Shown piece after piece: positions 44,659-52,552 of a stretch of 64,000 nt of DNA. The stretch is from assembly GCA_015063485.1 (NCBI GenBank), contig SVUA01000005.1:1-64000 (forward strand). The letters are read 5' to 3'. The position numbers and the translations under genes were made by a program. This DNA comes from Oscillospiraceae bacterium (GTDB lineage Bacteria; Bacillota; Clostridia; Oscillospirales; CAG-272). How positions within the stretch are numbered: the first letter of the stretch is position 1; the number at the start of each line of letters is the position of its first letter. Below the pieces are notes generated by a model. That model was not told where the DNA came from and ran no database searches. It saw nothing but the letters and a program-made list of their open reading frames with translations.

Positions 44659-45204
44659 ATGAAAGAACTGTCACTTAATATTCTCGATGTAGCTAAAAAT
44701 TCAGTGGTAGCGGGAGCAGAGAACGTAATAATTTCTTTGTTCACCGATGCTGACGGAATACTTACGCTTACTATCAAGGACGATGGCTGCGGTATGACAG
44801 AGGAAACGGTCAAAAACGTGACTGATCCCTTTTATACCACCCGAACTACAAGAAAGGTAGGCATGGGGCTTCCTTTGCTGAAACTTGCGGCAGAACAGAC
44901 GGGTGGATATCTTAAGCTTGAATCTTCAAAGGCTGAACACGATCATGGAACAACGGTAATAGCGGTGTTTGATACAAAAAGCATTGACTTTATGCCGATT
45001 GGAGATATTATATCAACAATATGTATACTTATCGCGGGAAGCCCAGAGATAGATTTTGAGTTTTCTGATATTACAGATAAACGAGAAGTACGATTACATA
45101 CGACTGAACTGAAGGCAGTTCTCGGTGAAGATATATCTCTCGCAGAACCCGAAGTTCAAACGTGGATGTCGGAATATCTCAGTGAACAGTACAACGAACA
45201 GTAA
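44659..45204 (+). CDS. GHKL ATPase (histidine-kinase-like) inside the hydrogenase cluster
   Basis: The 181-residue protein has the N box LDVAKNSVVAGA (about 9-20), G1 box KDDGCGM (about 41-47) and G2 region TRKVGMGLPLLKLAAEQTGG (about 64-83). There is no phosphoacceptor domain. About 60 residues of unassigned sequence follow. It starts 2 bases after hydC and has no good ribosome binding site, so it probably depends on translational coupling. This is the second lone GHKL ATPase of the cluster. Its proximity to the structural genes suggests it controls them or the enzyme; the partner is unknown. Confidence 0.82.
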   Translation: MKELSLNILDVAKNSVVAGAENVIISLFTDADGILTLTIKDDGCGMTEETVKNVTDPFYTTRTTRKVGMGLPLLKLAAEQTGGYLKLESSKAEHDHGTTVIAVFDTKSIDFMPIGDIISTICILIAGSPEIDFEFSDITDKREVRLHTTELKAVLGEDISLAEPEVQTWMSEYLSEQYNEQ

Positions 45205-45241
45205 AAATAAAATAATCATAATATAAACGGAGGAAAAAATC

Positions 45242-45613
45242 ATGAAATCTTTGGCAGAACTTGCTGCTATCAGAGACAAAATGAAGGACAAAGTCGTTAT
45301 CCGCGAAGGCGAAGGCGCTATCAGAGTAGTTGTTGGAATGGCAACTTGCGGAATAGCTGCGGGAGCAAGACCTGTTCTTAATGCTTTTGTTGATCAGGTG
45401 GCTAAATCCGGACTTTCCGAAAAGGTAACCGTATCCCAGACAGGATGTATTGGCGTATGCCAATACGAGCCCGTAGTTGAAATATTCGAGGACGGCAAGG
45501 AAAAGGTAACTTACGTAAAGCTTGACGCTGATAAGGCGGCAGAAATCGTTGAAAAGCATCTTAAGGGCGGTAAGATCGTAGAGGAATATACGATCGGCGC
45601 TTATAGCAAATGA
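45242..45613 (+). CDS. Thioredoxin-like 2Fe-2S ferredoxin
   Basis: The 123-residue protein has the 2Fe-2S ligands in VGMATCGIAAGA (first Cys about 36; the usual second Cys 4-5 residues later is replaced by Ala) and QTGCIGVCQYEP (Cys about 69 and 73). It is similar to the N-terminal domain of NuoF-like HydB and to HydC. One of the four standard ligands therefore appears to be missing, and the cluster may use another ligand. It would carry electrons between HydC and HydB or act as a regulator. A GGAGGA site precedes the ATG. Confidence 0.8.
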   Translation: MKSLAELAAIRDKMKDKVVIREGEGAIRVVVGMATCGIAAGARPVLNAFVDQVAKSGLSEKVTVSQTGCIGVCQYEPVVEIFEDGKEKVTYVKLDADKAAEIVEKHLKGGKIVEEYTIGAYSK

Positions 45614-45640
45614 TTTGATTTAACGAAAGGAAAATAAACA

Positions 45641-47437
45641 ATGATTAGAACACATGTTTTGATTTGCGGCGGTACAGGTTGTACTTCTTCGAATAGCTTG
45701 AAGATTCAGGAAGCAATGAATAAAGAACTTGTCGCACATGGACTTGAAAATGAAGTCAAGGTCGTACTTACGGGATGCTTTGGTCTTTGTGCTCTCGGTC
45801 CTATTATGATAGTATACCCCGAGGGAACTTTCTATAGCCAGGTTAAGCCCGAGGATGCTGCTGAGATCGTTGAAGAGCATTTCTTGAAGGGACGTCCTGT
45901 TGAAAGACTTGTTTATCACGAAGTAAATGATAAGGACATTCATCACGCAACCTCTCTTTCCGAGACTGCTTTCTATAAGAAACAGAAGAGAGTTGCTCTT
46001 CGTAACTGCGGTGTTATCGATCCCGAGAATATCGATGAGTACATAGCTATGGACGGTTACCAGGCTCTCGGTAAGGTTCTTACCGAGATGACTCCCGATG
46101 AAGTTATTCAAACCGTTCTTGATTCCGGACTTCGCGGACGCGGAGGCGGCGGATTCCCCACGGGTCTTAAGTGGAAGTTCGCTTCGGGTAACAGAGGAAA
46201 CGTTAAGAAGTACGTTGCTTGTAACGCGGACGAGGGTGACCCCGGCGCGTTCATGGACCGTTCTATCCTCGAGGGAGACCCTCATGCTTTGATCGAGGCT
46301 ATGGCTATCGCAGGTTACGCTATCGGTGCTGACGAAGGTTACGTATACGTTCGCGCGGAGTACCCGATCGCTATTCACCGTCTTGAGATCGCTATCAATC
46401 AGGCTCGTAAATACGGCCTCCTTGGTAAAGATATATTCGGAACAGGCTTCAACTTCGATATCGAGCTTCGCTTCGGCGCGGGCGCATTCGTCTGCGGAGA
46501 AGAGACCGCTCTTATGACCTCTATCGAGGGACACAGAGGTGAGCCTCGTCCCCGTCCTCCTTTCCCCGCAGTAAAGGGTCTGTTTGGACAGCCTACCGTA
46601 CTTAATAACGTTGAGACTTATGCTAACATTCCTCAGATCATTCTCAAGGGCGTAGAGTGGTTCACTTCTATGGGAACAGAGAAGTCGAAGGGAACTAAGG
46701 TATTCGCTCTCGGCGGTAAGATCACCAACACCGGACTTGTAGAAGTTCCTATGGGAACGACTCTCCGCGAAGTTATCGAGGAGATCGGTGGCGGTATTCC
46801 TAACGGCAAGACGTTTAAGGCAGCTCAGACCGGTGGTCCTTCCGGCGGTTGTATCCCCGCATCCTTGATAGATACTCCTATCGATTACGATAACCTTATC
46901 GCTATCGGCTCTATGATGGGTTCGGGCGGACTTATCGTTATGGACGAGGATACCTGTATGGTTGACCTTGCTCGCTTCTTCCTTGACTTTACCGTTGATG
47001 AGTCCTGCGGTAAATGTACTCCTTGCCGTGTAGGTACAAAGAGACTTCTTGAGATCCTTGACAAGATCATCGCAGGTAACGGAGAAATGGAAGACCTTGA
47101 CCGTCTTGAAGAGCTTTCAAACTATATCAAGAGCGCATCTCTTTGCGGTCTTGGACAGACTGCTCCTAACCCCGTACTTTCGACGCTTCGTTACTTCAGA
47201 GACGAGTACATAGCTCATATCGTTGATAAGAAGTGTCCTGCGGGCGTATGTAAGAGTCTTCTCCAGTACACTATCGACCCCGATAAGTGTAAGGGTTGTA
47301 CTCTTTGTGCAAGAAAGTGTCCTGTTAACGCTATCAGCGGTACTGTTAAGCAGCCTCACGTTATTGATCCTGCTAAGTGTATCAAGTGCGGCGCTTGTAT
47401 GGAATCCTGCAAGTTCAAAGCAATCTACAAGAAGTAA
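45641..47437 (+). CDS. hydB: NuoF-like NADH-binding subunit of the HydABC-type hydrogenase
   Basis: The 598-residue protein has an N-terminal 2Fe-2S thioredoxin-like domain (1-110), an FMN/NAD domain with GLRGRGGGGFPTGLKW (about 163-178) and NADEGDPGAF (about 195), a SLBB domain, a NuoF 4Fe-4S site CGKCTPCRVG (about 451), and two C-terminal 4Fe-4S ferredoxin motifs (CKGCTLCARKC, CIKCGACMESC). It oxidises NADH and passes electrons to HydA, together with ferredoxin in a bifurcating reaction. Codon use is strongly biased (CTT, GTT, AAG), suggesting high expression. It lies 18 bases before hydA. Confidence 0.95.
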   Translation: MIRTHVLICGGTGCTSSNSLKIQEAMNKELVAHGLENEVKVVLTGCFGLCALGPIMIVYPEGTFYSQVKPEDAAEIVEEHFLKGRPVERLVYHEVNDKDIHHATSLSETAFYKKQKRVALRNCGVIDPENIDEYIAMDGYQALGKVLTEMTPDEVIQTVLDSGLRGRGGGGFPTGLKWKFASGNRGNVKKYVACNADEGDPGAFMDRSILEGDPHALIEAMAIAGYAIGADEGYVYVRAEYPIAIHRLEIAINQARKYGLLGKDIFGTGFNFDIELRFGAGAFVCGEETALMTSIEGHRGEPRPRPPFPAVKGLFGQPTVLNNVETYANIPQIILKGVEWFTSMGTEKSKGTKVFALGGKITNTGLVEVPMGTTLREVIEEIGGGIPNGKTFKAAQTGGPSGGCIPASLIDTPIDYDNLIAIGSMMGSGGLIVMDEDTCMVDLARFFLDFTVDESCGKCTPCRVGTKRLLEILDKIIAGNGEMEDLDRLEELSNYIKSASLCGLGQTAPNPVLSTLRYFRDEYIAHIVDKKCPAGVCKSLLQYTIDPDKCKGCTLCARKCPVNAISGTVKQPHVIDPAKCIKCGACMESCKFKAIYKK

Positions 47438-47455
47438 GAAAGGAGAATGGTGGAC

Positions 47456-49198
47456 ATGGAAAATATTAATGTTAAAATTAACGGCGTAAGCTATGCCGTA
47501 CCGAATGGCTCCACGGTTCTTGAAGCCGCAAGAGCAGCGCAGATCGAAATTCCTACGCTCTGCTATCTTAAGGATATCAACGAGATAGGCGCGTGCCGTC
47601 TTTGCCTTGTTGAAGTTTCCGAAGGCGGAAGACCTTTTAGATTGGTTACCGCTTGCGTATATCCCGTAACAGAGGGAATGGAAATACTTACAAACACCCC
47701 CAGAATAAATCAGTCTCGTAAGACAAACCTCGAGCTTTTGCTCTCCAACCATGACCGTAAGTGCCTTTCTTGTGTACGCAGCACGACCTGCGAACTCCAG
47801 AAGCTTTGCAACGAATACGGTGTTGATGAGGAAGCTTTCAAGGGCGTTAAGAACGAATATCCTATTGATGACGCATCGCCCATTATCCGCGATAACAACA
47901 AGTGTATCCTTTGCCGCCGTTGCGTAGCAGCTTGCCGCAACGTTCAGGGCATTGGAGTTATCGGCGCTAATGACCGTGGATTTGATACTCATATCGGATC
48001 TGCATTTGAAGTTAAGCTTGCTGAAACCTCTTGTGTAAACTGCGGACAGTGTATCGTAGCTTGTCCTGTTGGCGCTCTTTACGAGAGAGACGATACCGAT
48101 AAAGTAAGAGATGCTATCGCAGATCCTACCAAGCACGTATTCGTATGTACCGCTCCTTCCGTACGCGCACAGATAGGTGAGTGCTTTGACTACGCTCCCG
48201 GAACCGATTGCGAGGGCAAGATGGTTGCAGCTCTTAAGCGTCTCGGATTTGACGGCGTTTACGACATGAACCTCACCGCTGACCTTACCATTATGGAGGA
48301 AGCAACCGAGTTCCTTGGCCGTGTTAAGAACGGCGGCGCACTTCCTATGATCACTTCTTGTTCGCCCGGTTGGATCAAGTACTGTGAGCATTACTATCCT
48401 GAATTCACTGAGAATCTTTCTACTTGTAAGTCTCCTCAGCAGATGTTCGGCGCAACTATAAAGACTTATTACGCACAGAAGATGGGCTGGAAGCCTGAGG
48501 ATATCTTCTTCGTATCCGTAATTCCTTGTACCGCAAAGAAGTTTGAGGTAGGCAGACCCGGTCAGTCCGCAGCAGGTGTTCCCGACGTTGACGTTGCGAT
48601 CACCACTCGTGAGCTTGGCAGAATGATCTCCAAGGCTGGTATCAACTTCAAGAACCTTGCGGACGAAGCTTTCGATAATCCTTTCGATATCGGTTCGGGT
48701 GCAGGTGCTATCTTTGGAGCGACCGGCGGCGTTATGGAGGCAGCTCTCCGTACGGCAGCAGAGGTTATTGAAGGTAAGCCTCTTGAGTCTCTTGACTTCA
48801 AGGAAGTTCGTGGTGTTGAAGGCGTTAAGCTTGCTTCTTATAAGCTTGGTGATATCGAGCTTAACGTTGCAGTTGCTTCGGGTACTGCAAACGCAAAGAA
48901 GGTTCTCGATGCAGTTAAGGCAGGCGAGCTCAACGTTCAGTTCATCGAGATCATGGCTTGTCCCGGCGGATGCGTAAACGGCGGAGGTCAGCCTTATCAG
49001 CCCGCAAGCGTTAGAATGACGACTGATCTTAAGTCTGTCAGAGCTGCGGTTCTGTATAACGATGACGTTAACTCCGACCTTCGTAAGTCTCATGAAAACT
49101 CTGCGGTTAAGAAGCTCTACGATGAGTTCTTCGGTGAGCCCAATAGCCATAAGGCACACGAGATCTTGCATACGCACTACGTAAAGCGCGGTCTTTAA
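47456..49198 (+). CDS. hydA: [FeFe] hydrogenase catalytic subunit HydA
   Basis: The 580-residue protein reduces protons to H2. The ATG at 47456 is chosen because AAGGAG ends 10-12 bases upstream. Order: 2Fe-2S domain (C36, C47, C50, C67), His-Cys 4Fe-4S site (NHDRKCLSC to C118), two 4Fe-4S motifs (CILCRRCVAAC, about 150; CVNCGQCIVAC, about 193), then the H-domain. The active-site motifs are TSCSPGW (300-306), IPCTAKKFE (C358), CKSPQQ and ACPGGCVNGGGQP (about 501). The first motif has Ser where TSCCPGW has its second Cys. Codon bias suggests high expression. A terminator follows. Confidence 0.95.
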   Translation: MENINVKINGVSYAVPNGSTVLEAARAAQIEIPTLCYLKDINEIGACRLCLVEVSEGGRPFRLVTACVYPVTEGMEILTNTPRINQSRKTNLELLLSNHDRKCLSCVRSTTCELQKLCNEYGVDEEAFKGVKNEYPIDDASPIIRDNNKCILCRRCVAACRNVQGIGVIGANDRGFDTHIGSAFEVKLAETSCVNCGQCIVACPVGALYERDDTDKVRDAIADPTKHVFVCTAPSVRAQIGECFDYAPGTDCEGKMVAALKRLGFDGVYDMNLTADLTIMEEATEFLGRVKNGGALPMITSCSPGWIKYCEHYYPEFTENLSTCKSPQQMFGATIKTYYAQKMGWKPEDIFFVSVIPCTAKKFEVGRPGQSAAGVPDVDVAITTRELGRMISKAGINFKNLADEAFDNPFDIGSGAGAIFGATGGVMEAALRTAAEVIEGKPLESLDFKEVRGVEGVKLASYKLGDIELNVAVASGTANAKKVLDAVKAGELNVQFIEIMACPGGCVNGGGQPYQPASVRMTTDLKSVRAAVLYNDDVNSDLRKSHENSAVKKLYDEFFGEPNSHKAHEILHTHYVKRGL

Positions 49199-49209
49199 TT
49201 AAAAATATT

Positions 49210-49260
49210 TTGCCACACGGTCGATTATTCGACCGTGTGGCAATTCTTTTTTTCTTTTTT
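49210..49260 (+). terminator. Terminator of the hydrogenase cluster
   Basis: TGCCACACGGTCGA and TCGACCGTGTGGCA form a perfect 14-bp stem with a 4-base loop (49211-49242), followed by a long T-rich run. Confidence 0.95.
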
Positions 49261-49305
49261 CCATAATATTATTTAATAGTTTATAGAAGAAAGAGAGGAT
49301 ATATC

Positions 49306-50496
49306 ATGCCAAAAAAATTAAAAAGTTTAGTTAGAAAGTTTCGGAGAATAAGTGCGTTTGTTTTGTCTGTCGTTATAATTGTTGGAGTTGCTATTATTCC
49401 GATAGAGGCACTTCCGTCCAATGAGGCGGAACAAGGCAATATGAGATTTAATTGCAGATCTGCATTATTGATGGAAGCAGAGACAGGGAAGGTCTTGTTT
49501 GAGCAGAATGCAGATGAAGCATTACCTCCTGCATCAGTCACGAAAATAATGACGCTTCTGCTCGTAATGGAGGCTATCGACAGCGGCAAGATAGGATATG
49601 CAGACATGGTCACCGCAAGTGCACATGCGTGTTCAATGGGAGGCTCACAGATATATTTAAAAGAAGGTGAGCAGATGAGTGTTGAGGATATGCTAAAAAG
49701 CGTTGTAATAGCTTCGGCAAATGATGCGGCTGTTGCTCTTGCAGAGTACGTTTTGGGAACGGAAGAAGCGTTTGTGGCTCGTATGAATGAAAGGGCGAAG
49801 GAACTTGGCATGAGTTCCACAAATTTTGAAAATACTAACGGACTTGACGATACGGCAACGAATCATTTGATATCGGCGCGTGATATCGCTATTATGTCAA
49901 GGGAGCTTTTGAAGCACGAAAAGATAACGGAATATAGCTCTATTTGGATGGATACCATAAGAAACGGAGAGTTTGGACTAACGAATACAAATCGTTTAGT
50001 AAGATTTTATAAAGGCGCAACGGGACTTAAAACGGGCTCTACGTCAAAAGCGGGTTTTTGTATCAGCGCGACGGCCAAAAGAGATGGCGTGACGTTAATA
50101 TGCGTTATTATGGGAGCAGAAAGCCGCGATATCAGAAATGCGGCAGCTACCTCTTTATTGGACTTTGGTTTTGCAAATTATGCATTGTTTGAAGATGCGC
50201 CGAAAACTATGGAAAAAATAAAGGTAAGAGGCGGAGTAGAAGCGGAGTGTGAAATTATAACAAAAGGATTTTCAGAGGTTATAAATAAATCCAATTTAGG
50301 TAAAATAGAAACGGTTACAGAGCTTCCTGAAAATTTAGAAGCACCTATAAAAAAGGGCGATGTAATAGGAAAAATAATTTATAAAATTAATGGAAATTAT
50401 ATAGGCGAAAGTCAAATTTTGGCTAATGAAAGTATAGAAAAAATTGATTTTTGGGGTGTTTTTAGGAGCGTTTTTATAAGAATGTCAATGTTATAA
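49306..50496 (+). CDS. D-alanyl-D-alanine carboxypeptidase (peptidase S11, PBP5/DacF type)
   Basis: The 396-residue protein trims the terminal D-Ala of peptidoglycan stem peptides outside the membrane. A basic N-terminus and signal helix (about 17-36) are followed by SVTK (active Ser, about 77), SAN (about 137) and KTG in GLKTGST (about 244). A C-terminal beta domain (about 290-380) follows, with a hydrophobic amphipathic end that probably anchors it. DacF and DacB homologues can be sporulation-related; this copy cannot be assigned. GAGAGGA precedes the ATG. Upstream 49,261-49,305 shows no clear promoter. Confidence 0.93.
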   Translation: MPKKLKSLVRKFRRISAFVLSVVIIVGVAIIPIEALPSNEAEQGNMRFNCRSALLMEAETGKVLFEQNADEALPPASVTKIMTLLLVMEAIDSGKIGYADMVTASAHACSMGGSQIYLKEGEQMSVEDMLKSVVIASANDAAVALAEYVLGTEEAFVARMNERAKELGMSSTNFENTNGLDDTATNHLISARDIAIMSRELLKHEKITEYSSIWMDTIRNGEFGLTNTNRLVRFYKGATGLKTGSTSKAGFCISATAKRDGVTLICVIMGAESRDIRNAAATSLLDFGFANYALFEDAPKTMEKIKVRGGVEAECEIITKGFSEVINKSNLGKIETVTELPENLEAPIKKGDVIGKIIYKINGNYIGESQILANESIEKIDFWGVFRSVFIRMSML

Positions 50497-50608
50497 AATT
50501 TAAAATAAAAATGTTATAAAAAAGTCACAATTTATTATATAATTGTTATTAAAAATGTTGTATAATGAAATTCAAAATTTTTAGCAATGTTATGGGGGAA
50601 AAAGGGGA

Positions 50609-51949
50609 ATGACAGTCAGATTGAATGACACTTACATGAAGCCGTTTGTGGATGAAAAAGAGTTGGCTTCTATTAAGGACGAGGTTCTTGATGCACACAA
50701 AAGCCTGCTTGCAGGTAACGGAGAAGGAAGCGATTTTCTCGGTTGGATAAACCTTCCGAATGATTATGACAAGGAAGAGTTTGAAAGGATCAAGAAGGCT
50801 TCGTTGAAGATCCGAAAGAGCTGTGATATTTTTATAGTTATCGGTATCGGCGGATCGTATCTCGGTGCACGCGCAGTGGTGGAGTTTTTAAAATCTCCGA
50901 TGTATAATAATTTGAAAAAGGAAACCCCCGATATTTATTTTTCGGGTTGTAATATAAGCGCACAGGCTCTTAACGACCTTCTTTCCATTTGTGAGGGTAA
51001 GGATATTTGTATCAACGTTATTTCTAAGTCGGGTACGACTACCGAGCCAGCTGTTGCGTTCAGAGTGTTCCGTGAGCTTCTTGAAAAGAAATACGGTAAA
51101 GAGGGCGCAAAGGAAAGAATATTCGTAACCACCGACAAGTGCAAGGGTACACTTAAAAAATTCGCGACCGAGGAAGGCTATGAGACCTTCGTCGTTCCTG
51201 ATAATGTAGGCGGACGCTTCTCGGTTTTGACTGCGGTAGGTCTTTTGCCTATAGCTGTTTCGGGTATCGATATTTCCGCGCTTATGCAGGGTGCTTCTGA
51301 TGCGGCGGAATTTTACACAAAGACCGATGATGTTGATAAAAATGATGCTTTGAAATACGTAGCACTTCGTAACATAATGTATCGTCACGGTAAATCGACA
51401 GAGATACTCGTAAGCTACGAGCCTTACGCGACAATGTTTAACGAATGGTGGAAGCAGCTTTACGGTGAGAGCGAAGGAAAAGACGGTAAGGGGTTGTTTC
51501 CCGCGTCTGTTATCTTCTCTACCGATCTTCATTCGCTCGGACAGTTTATACAAGACGGAAGTCGTAATTTGTTCGAAACGATAGTTTCGGTAAAGGAACC
51601 AGATGAAAAATACGCAGTTCCTTATGATGAGGCGAATGTAGATGGATTGAATTTCCTTGCAGGCGTTGATCTTAACGAGATCAATCAAAAAGCTATGAAG
51701 GGAACTATACTTGCTCATATCGACGGAGGCGCTCCTAACATTCTTATAGAGCTTAAGAAGAGAGATGAATATTCGCTTGGATATCTTTTGTACTTCTTTG
51801 AGTATGCTTGCGGTGTGTCTGGATACGTTCTCGGAGTAAATCCTTTCAACCAGCCTGGCGTAGAAGCGTATAAAAAGAATATGTTCGCGCTTCTTGGAAA
51901 ACCCGGTTATGAGGCGGAAAAGAAGATTTTGGAAGAAAGATTAAAATAA
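50609..51949 (+). CDS. pgi: Glucose-6-phosphate isomerase
   Basis: Pgi interconverts glucose-6-P and fructose-6-P. The 446-residue length matches the shorter Firmicutes form. Motifs: [16 protein letters not shown] (about 77-92), [15 protein letters not shown] (about 138-152), [15 protein letters not shown] (about 198-212), the active-site Glu region [14 protein letters not shown] (about 283-296) and the final Lys region [12 protein letters not shown] (about 410-422). GGGGAA precedes the ATG. Only a TATAAT (50561-50566) without a good -35 is seen upstream. Confidence 0.97.
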   Translation: MTVRLNDTYMKPFVDEKELASIKDEVLDAHKSLLAGNGEGSDFLGWINLPNDYDKEEFERIKKASLKIRKSCDIFIVIGIGGSYLGARAVVEFLKSPMYNNLKKETPDIYFSGCNISAQALNDLLSICEGKDICINVISKSGTTTEPAVAFRVFRELLEKKYGKEGAKERIFVTTDKCKGTLKKFATEEGYETFVVPDNVGGRFSVLTAVGLLPIAVSGIDISALMQGASDAAEFYTKTDDVDKNDALKYVALRNIMYRHGKSTEILVSYEPYATMFNEWWKQLYGESEGKDGKGLFPASVIFSTDLHSLGQFIQDGSRNLFETIVSVKEPDEKYAVPYDEANVDGLNFLAGVDLNEINQKAMKGTILAHIDGGAPNILIELKKRDEYSLGYLLYFFEYACGVSGYVLGVNPFNQPGVEAYKKNMFALLGKPGYEAEKKILEERLK

Positions 51950-51973
51950 TTTTATATTTTTTCCAAATTACTC

Positions 51974-52002
51974 TTGAAAAATCCGATAAAATGTTATATA
52001 AT
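51974..52002 (+). promoter_or_regulatory. Promoter of the small P-loop gene
   Basis: -35 TTGAAA (51974-51979) and -10 TATAAT (51997-52002) are 17 bp apart; the leader is about 38 bases. Confidence 0.75.
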
Positions 52003-52047
52003 AAATATGGGCATATAAAAGCTCAATAAAATTATCGGAGGTCCCGA

Positions 52048-52455
52048 ATGTTAAAGTTAATTATTGGCGTTAAAGGTACAGGAAAAACTAAGGCTCTTAT
52101 CAGCATGGTCAACACGGCTGTCGACCATTCTCACGGCGATGTAGTTTGCATAGAAAAAGGCGTAAAGCTTCGCTATGACGTAAAATATCAGGCGAGACTA
52201 ATTGATACCAATGAATATTTTGTTTCTGATGCACAGTCTCTTTATGGCTTCGTCGCAGGTATTTTTGCAAGCAACCATGACGTTACCGACTTGTTTATAG
52301 ATTCTGCTCTTAAGATCTGTAACAACGATGCGGAAGCATTTGATATTTTTGTTGAAAAGACAAATACATTGGCAACCAAGCTCAATATCAATATAGTCAT
52401 GACTTCTTCTATTCCCGTTGAAAACGCTTCTGAAACTGTAAAGAAGTATATTTGA
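52048..52455 (+). CDS. Small conserved P-loop ATPase-like protein, function unknown
   Basis: The 135-residue protein has a Walker A motif at its N-terminus (GVKGTGKTKAL, about 7-17) and hydrophobic strands that fit a minimal P-loop fold: VVCIEKG (about 32), LIDTNEYFV (about 50), VTDLFIDSALK (about 79, where Walker B should be) and INIVMTSSIP (about 115). There is no second domain. It has its own promoter and terminator. GGAGG precedes the ATG. I do not recognise a function; binding of ATP or GTP is the only inference. Confidence 0.7.
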   Translation: MLKLIIGVKGTGKTKALISMVNTAVDHSHGDVVCIEKGVKLRYDVKYQARLIDTNEYFVSDAQSLYGFVAGIFASNHDVTDLFIDSALKICNNDAEAFDIFVEKTNTLATKLNINIVMTSSIPVENASETVKKYI

Positions 52456-52475
52456 CATACCTAATTTTTATAGTT

Positions 52476-52512
52476 AAAAGCCTTCGGCGGATATTGCCGA
52501 AGGCTTTCTTCA
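52476..52512 (+). terminator. Intrinsic terminator after the small P-loop gene
   Basis: AAAGCCTTCGGC and GCCGAAGGCTTT form a perfect 12-bp stem followed by a T-rich stretch. Confidence 0.85.
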
Positions 52513-52552
52513 AATCTTTATTGTTTACAAGAGTCGCATATAGAGGTTTATT

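Noticed and set aside
45620-46534. 304-codon open frame antisense to hydB
   Set aside because: Same cause as the hydA antisense frame: codon bias of the sense gene.
47117-49177. 686-codon open frame antisense to hydB/hydA
   Set aside because: No ribosome binding site or known domain; it results from avoidance of TTA, CTA and TCA codons in the highly biased sense genes.
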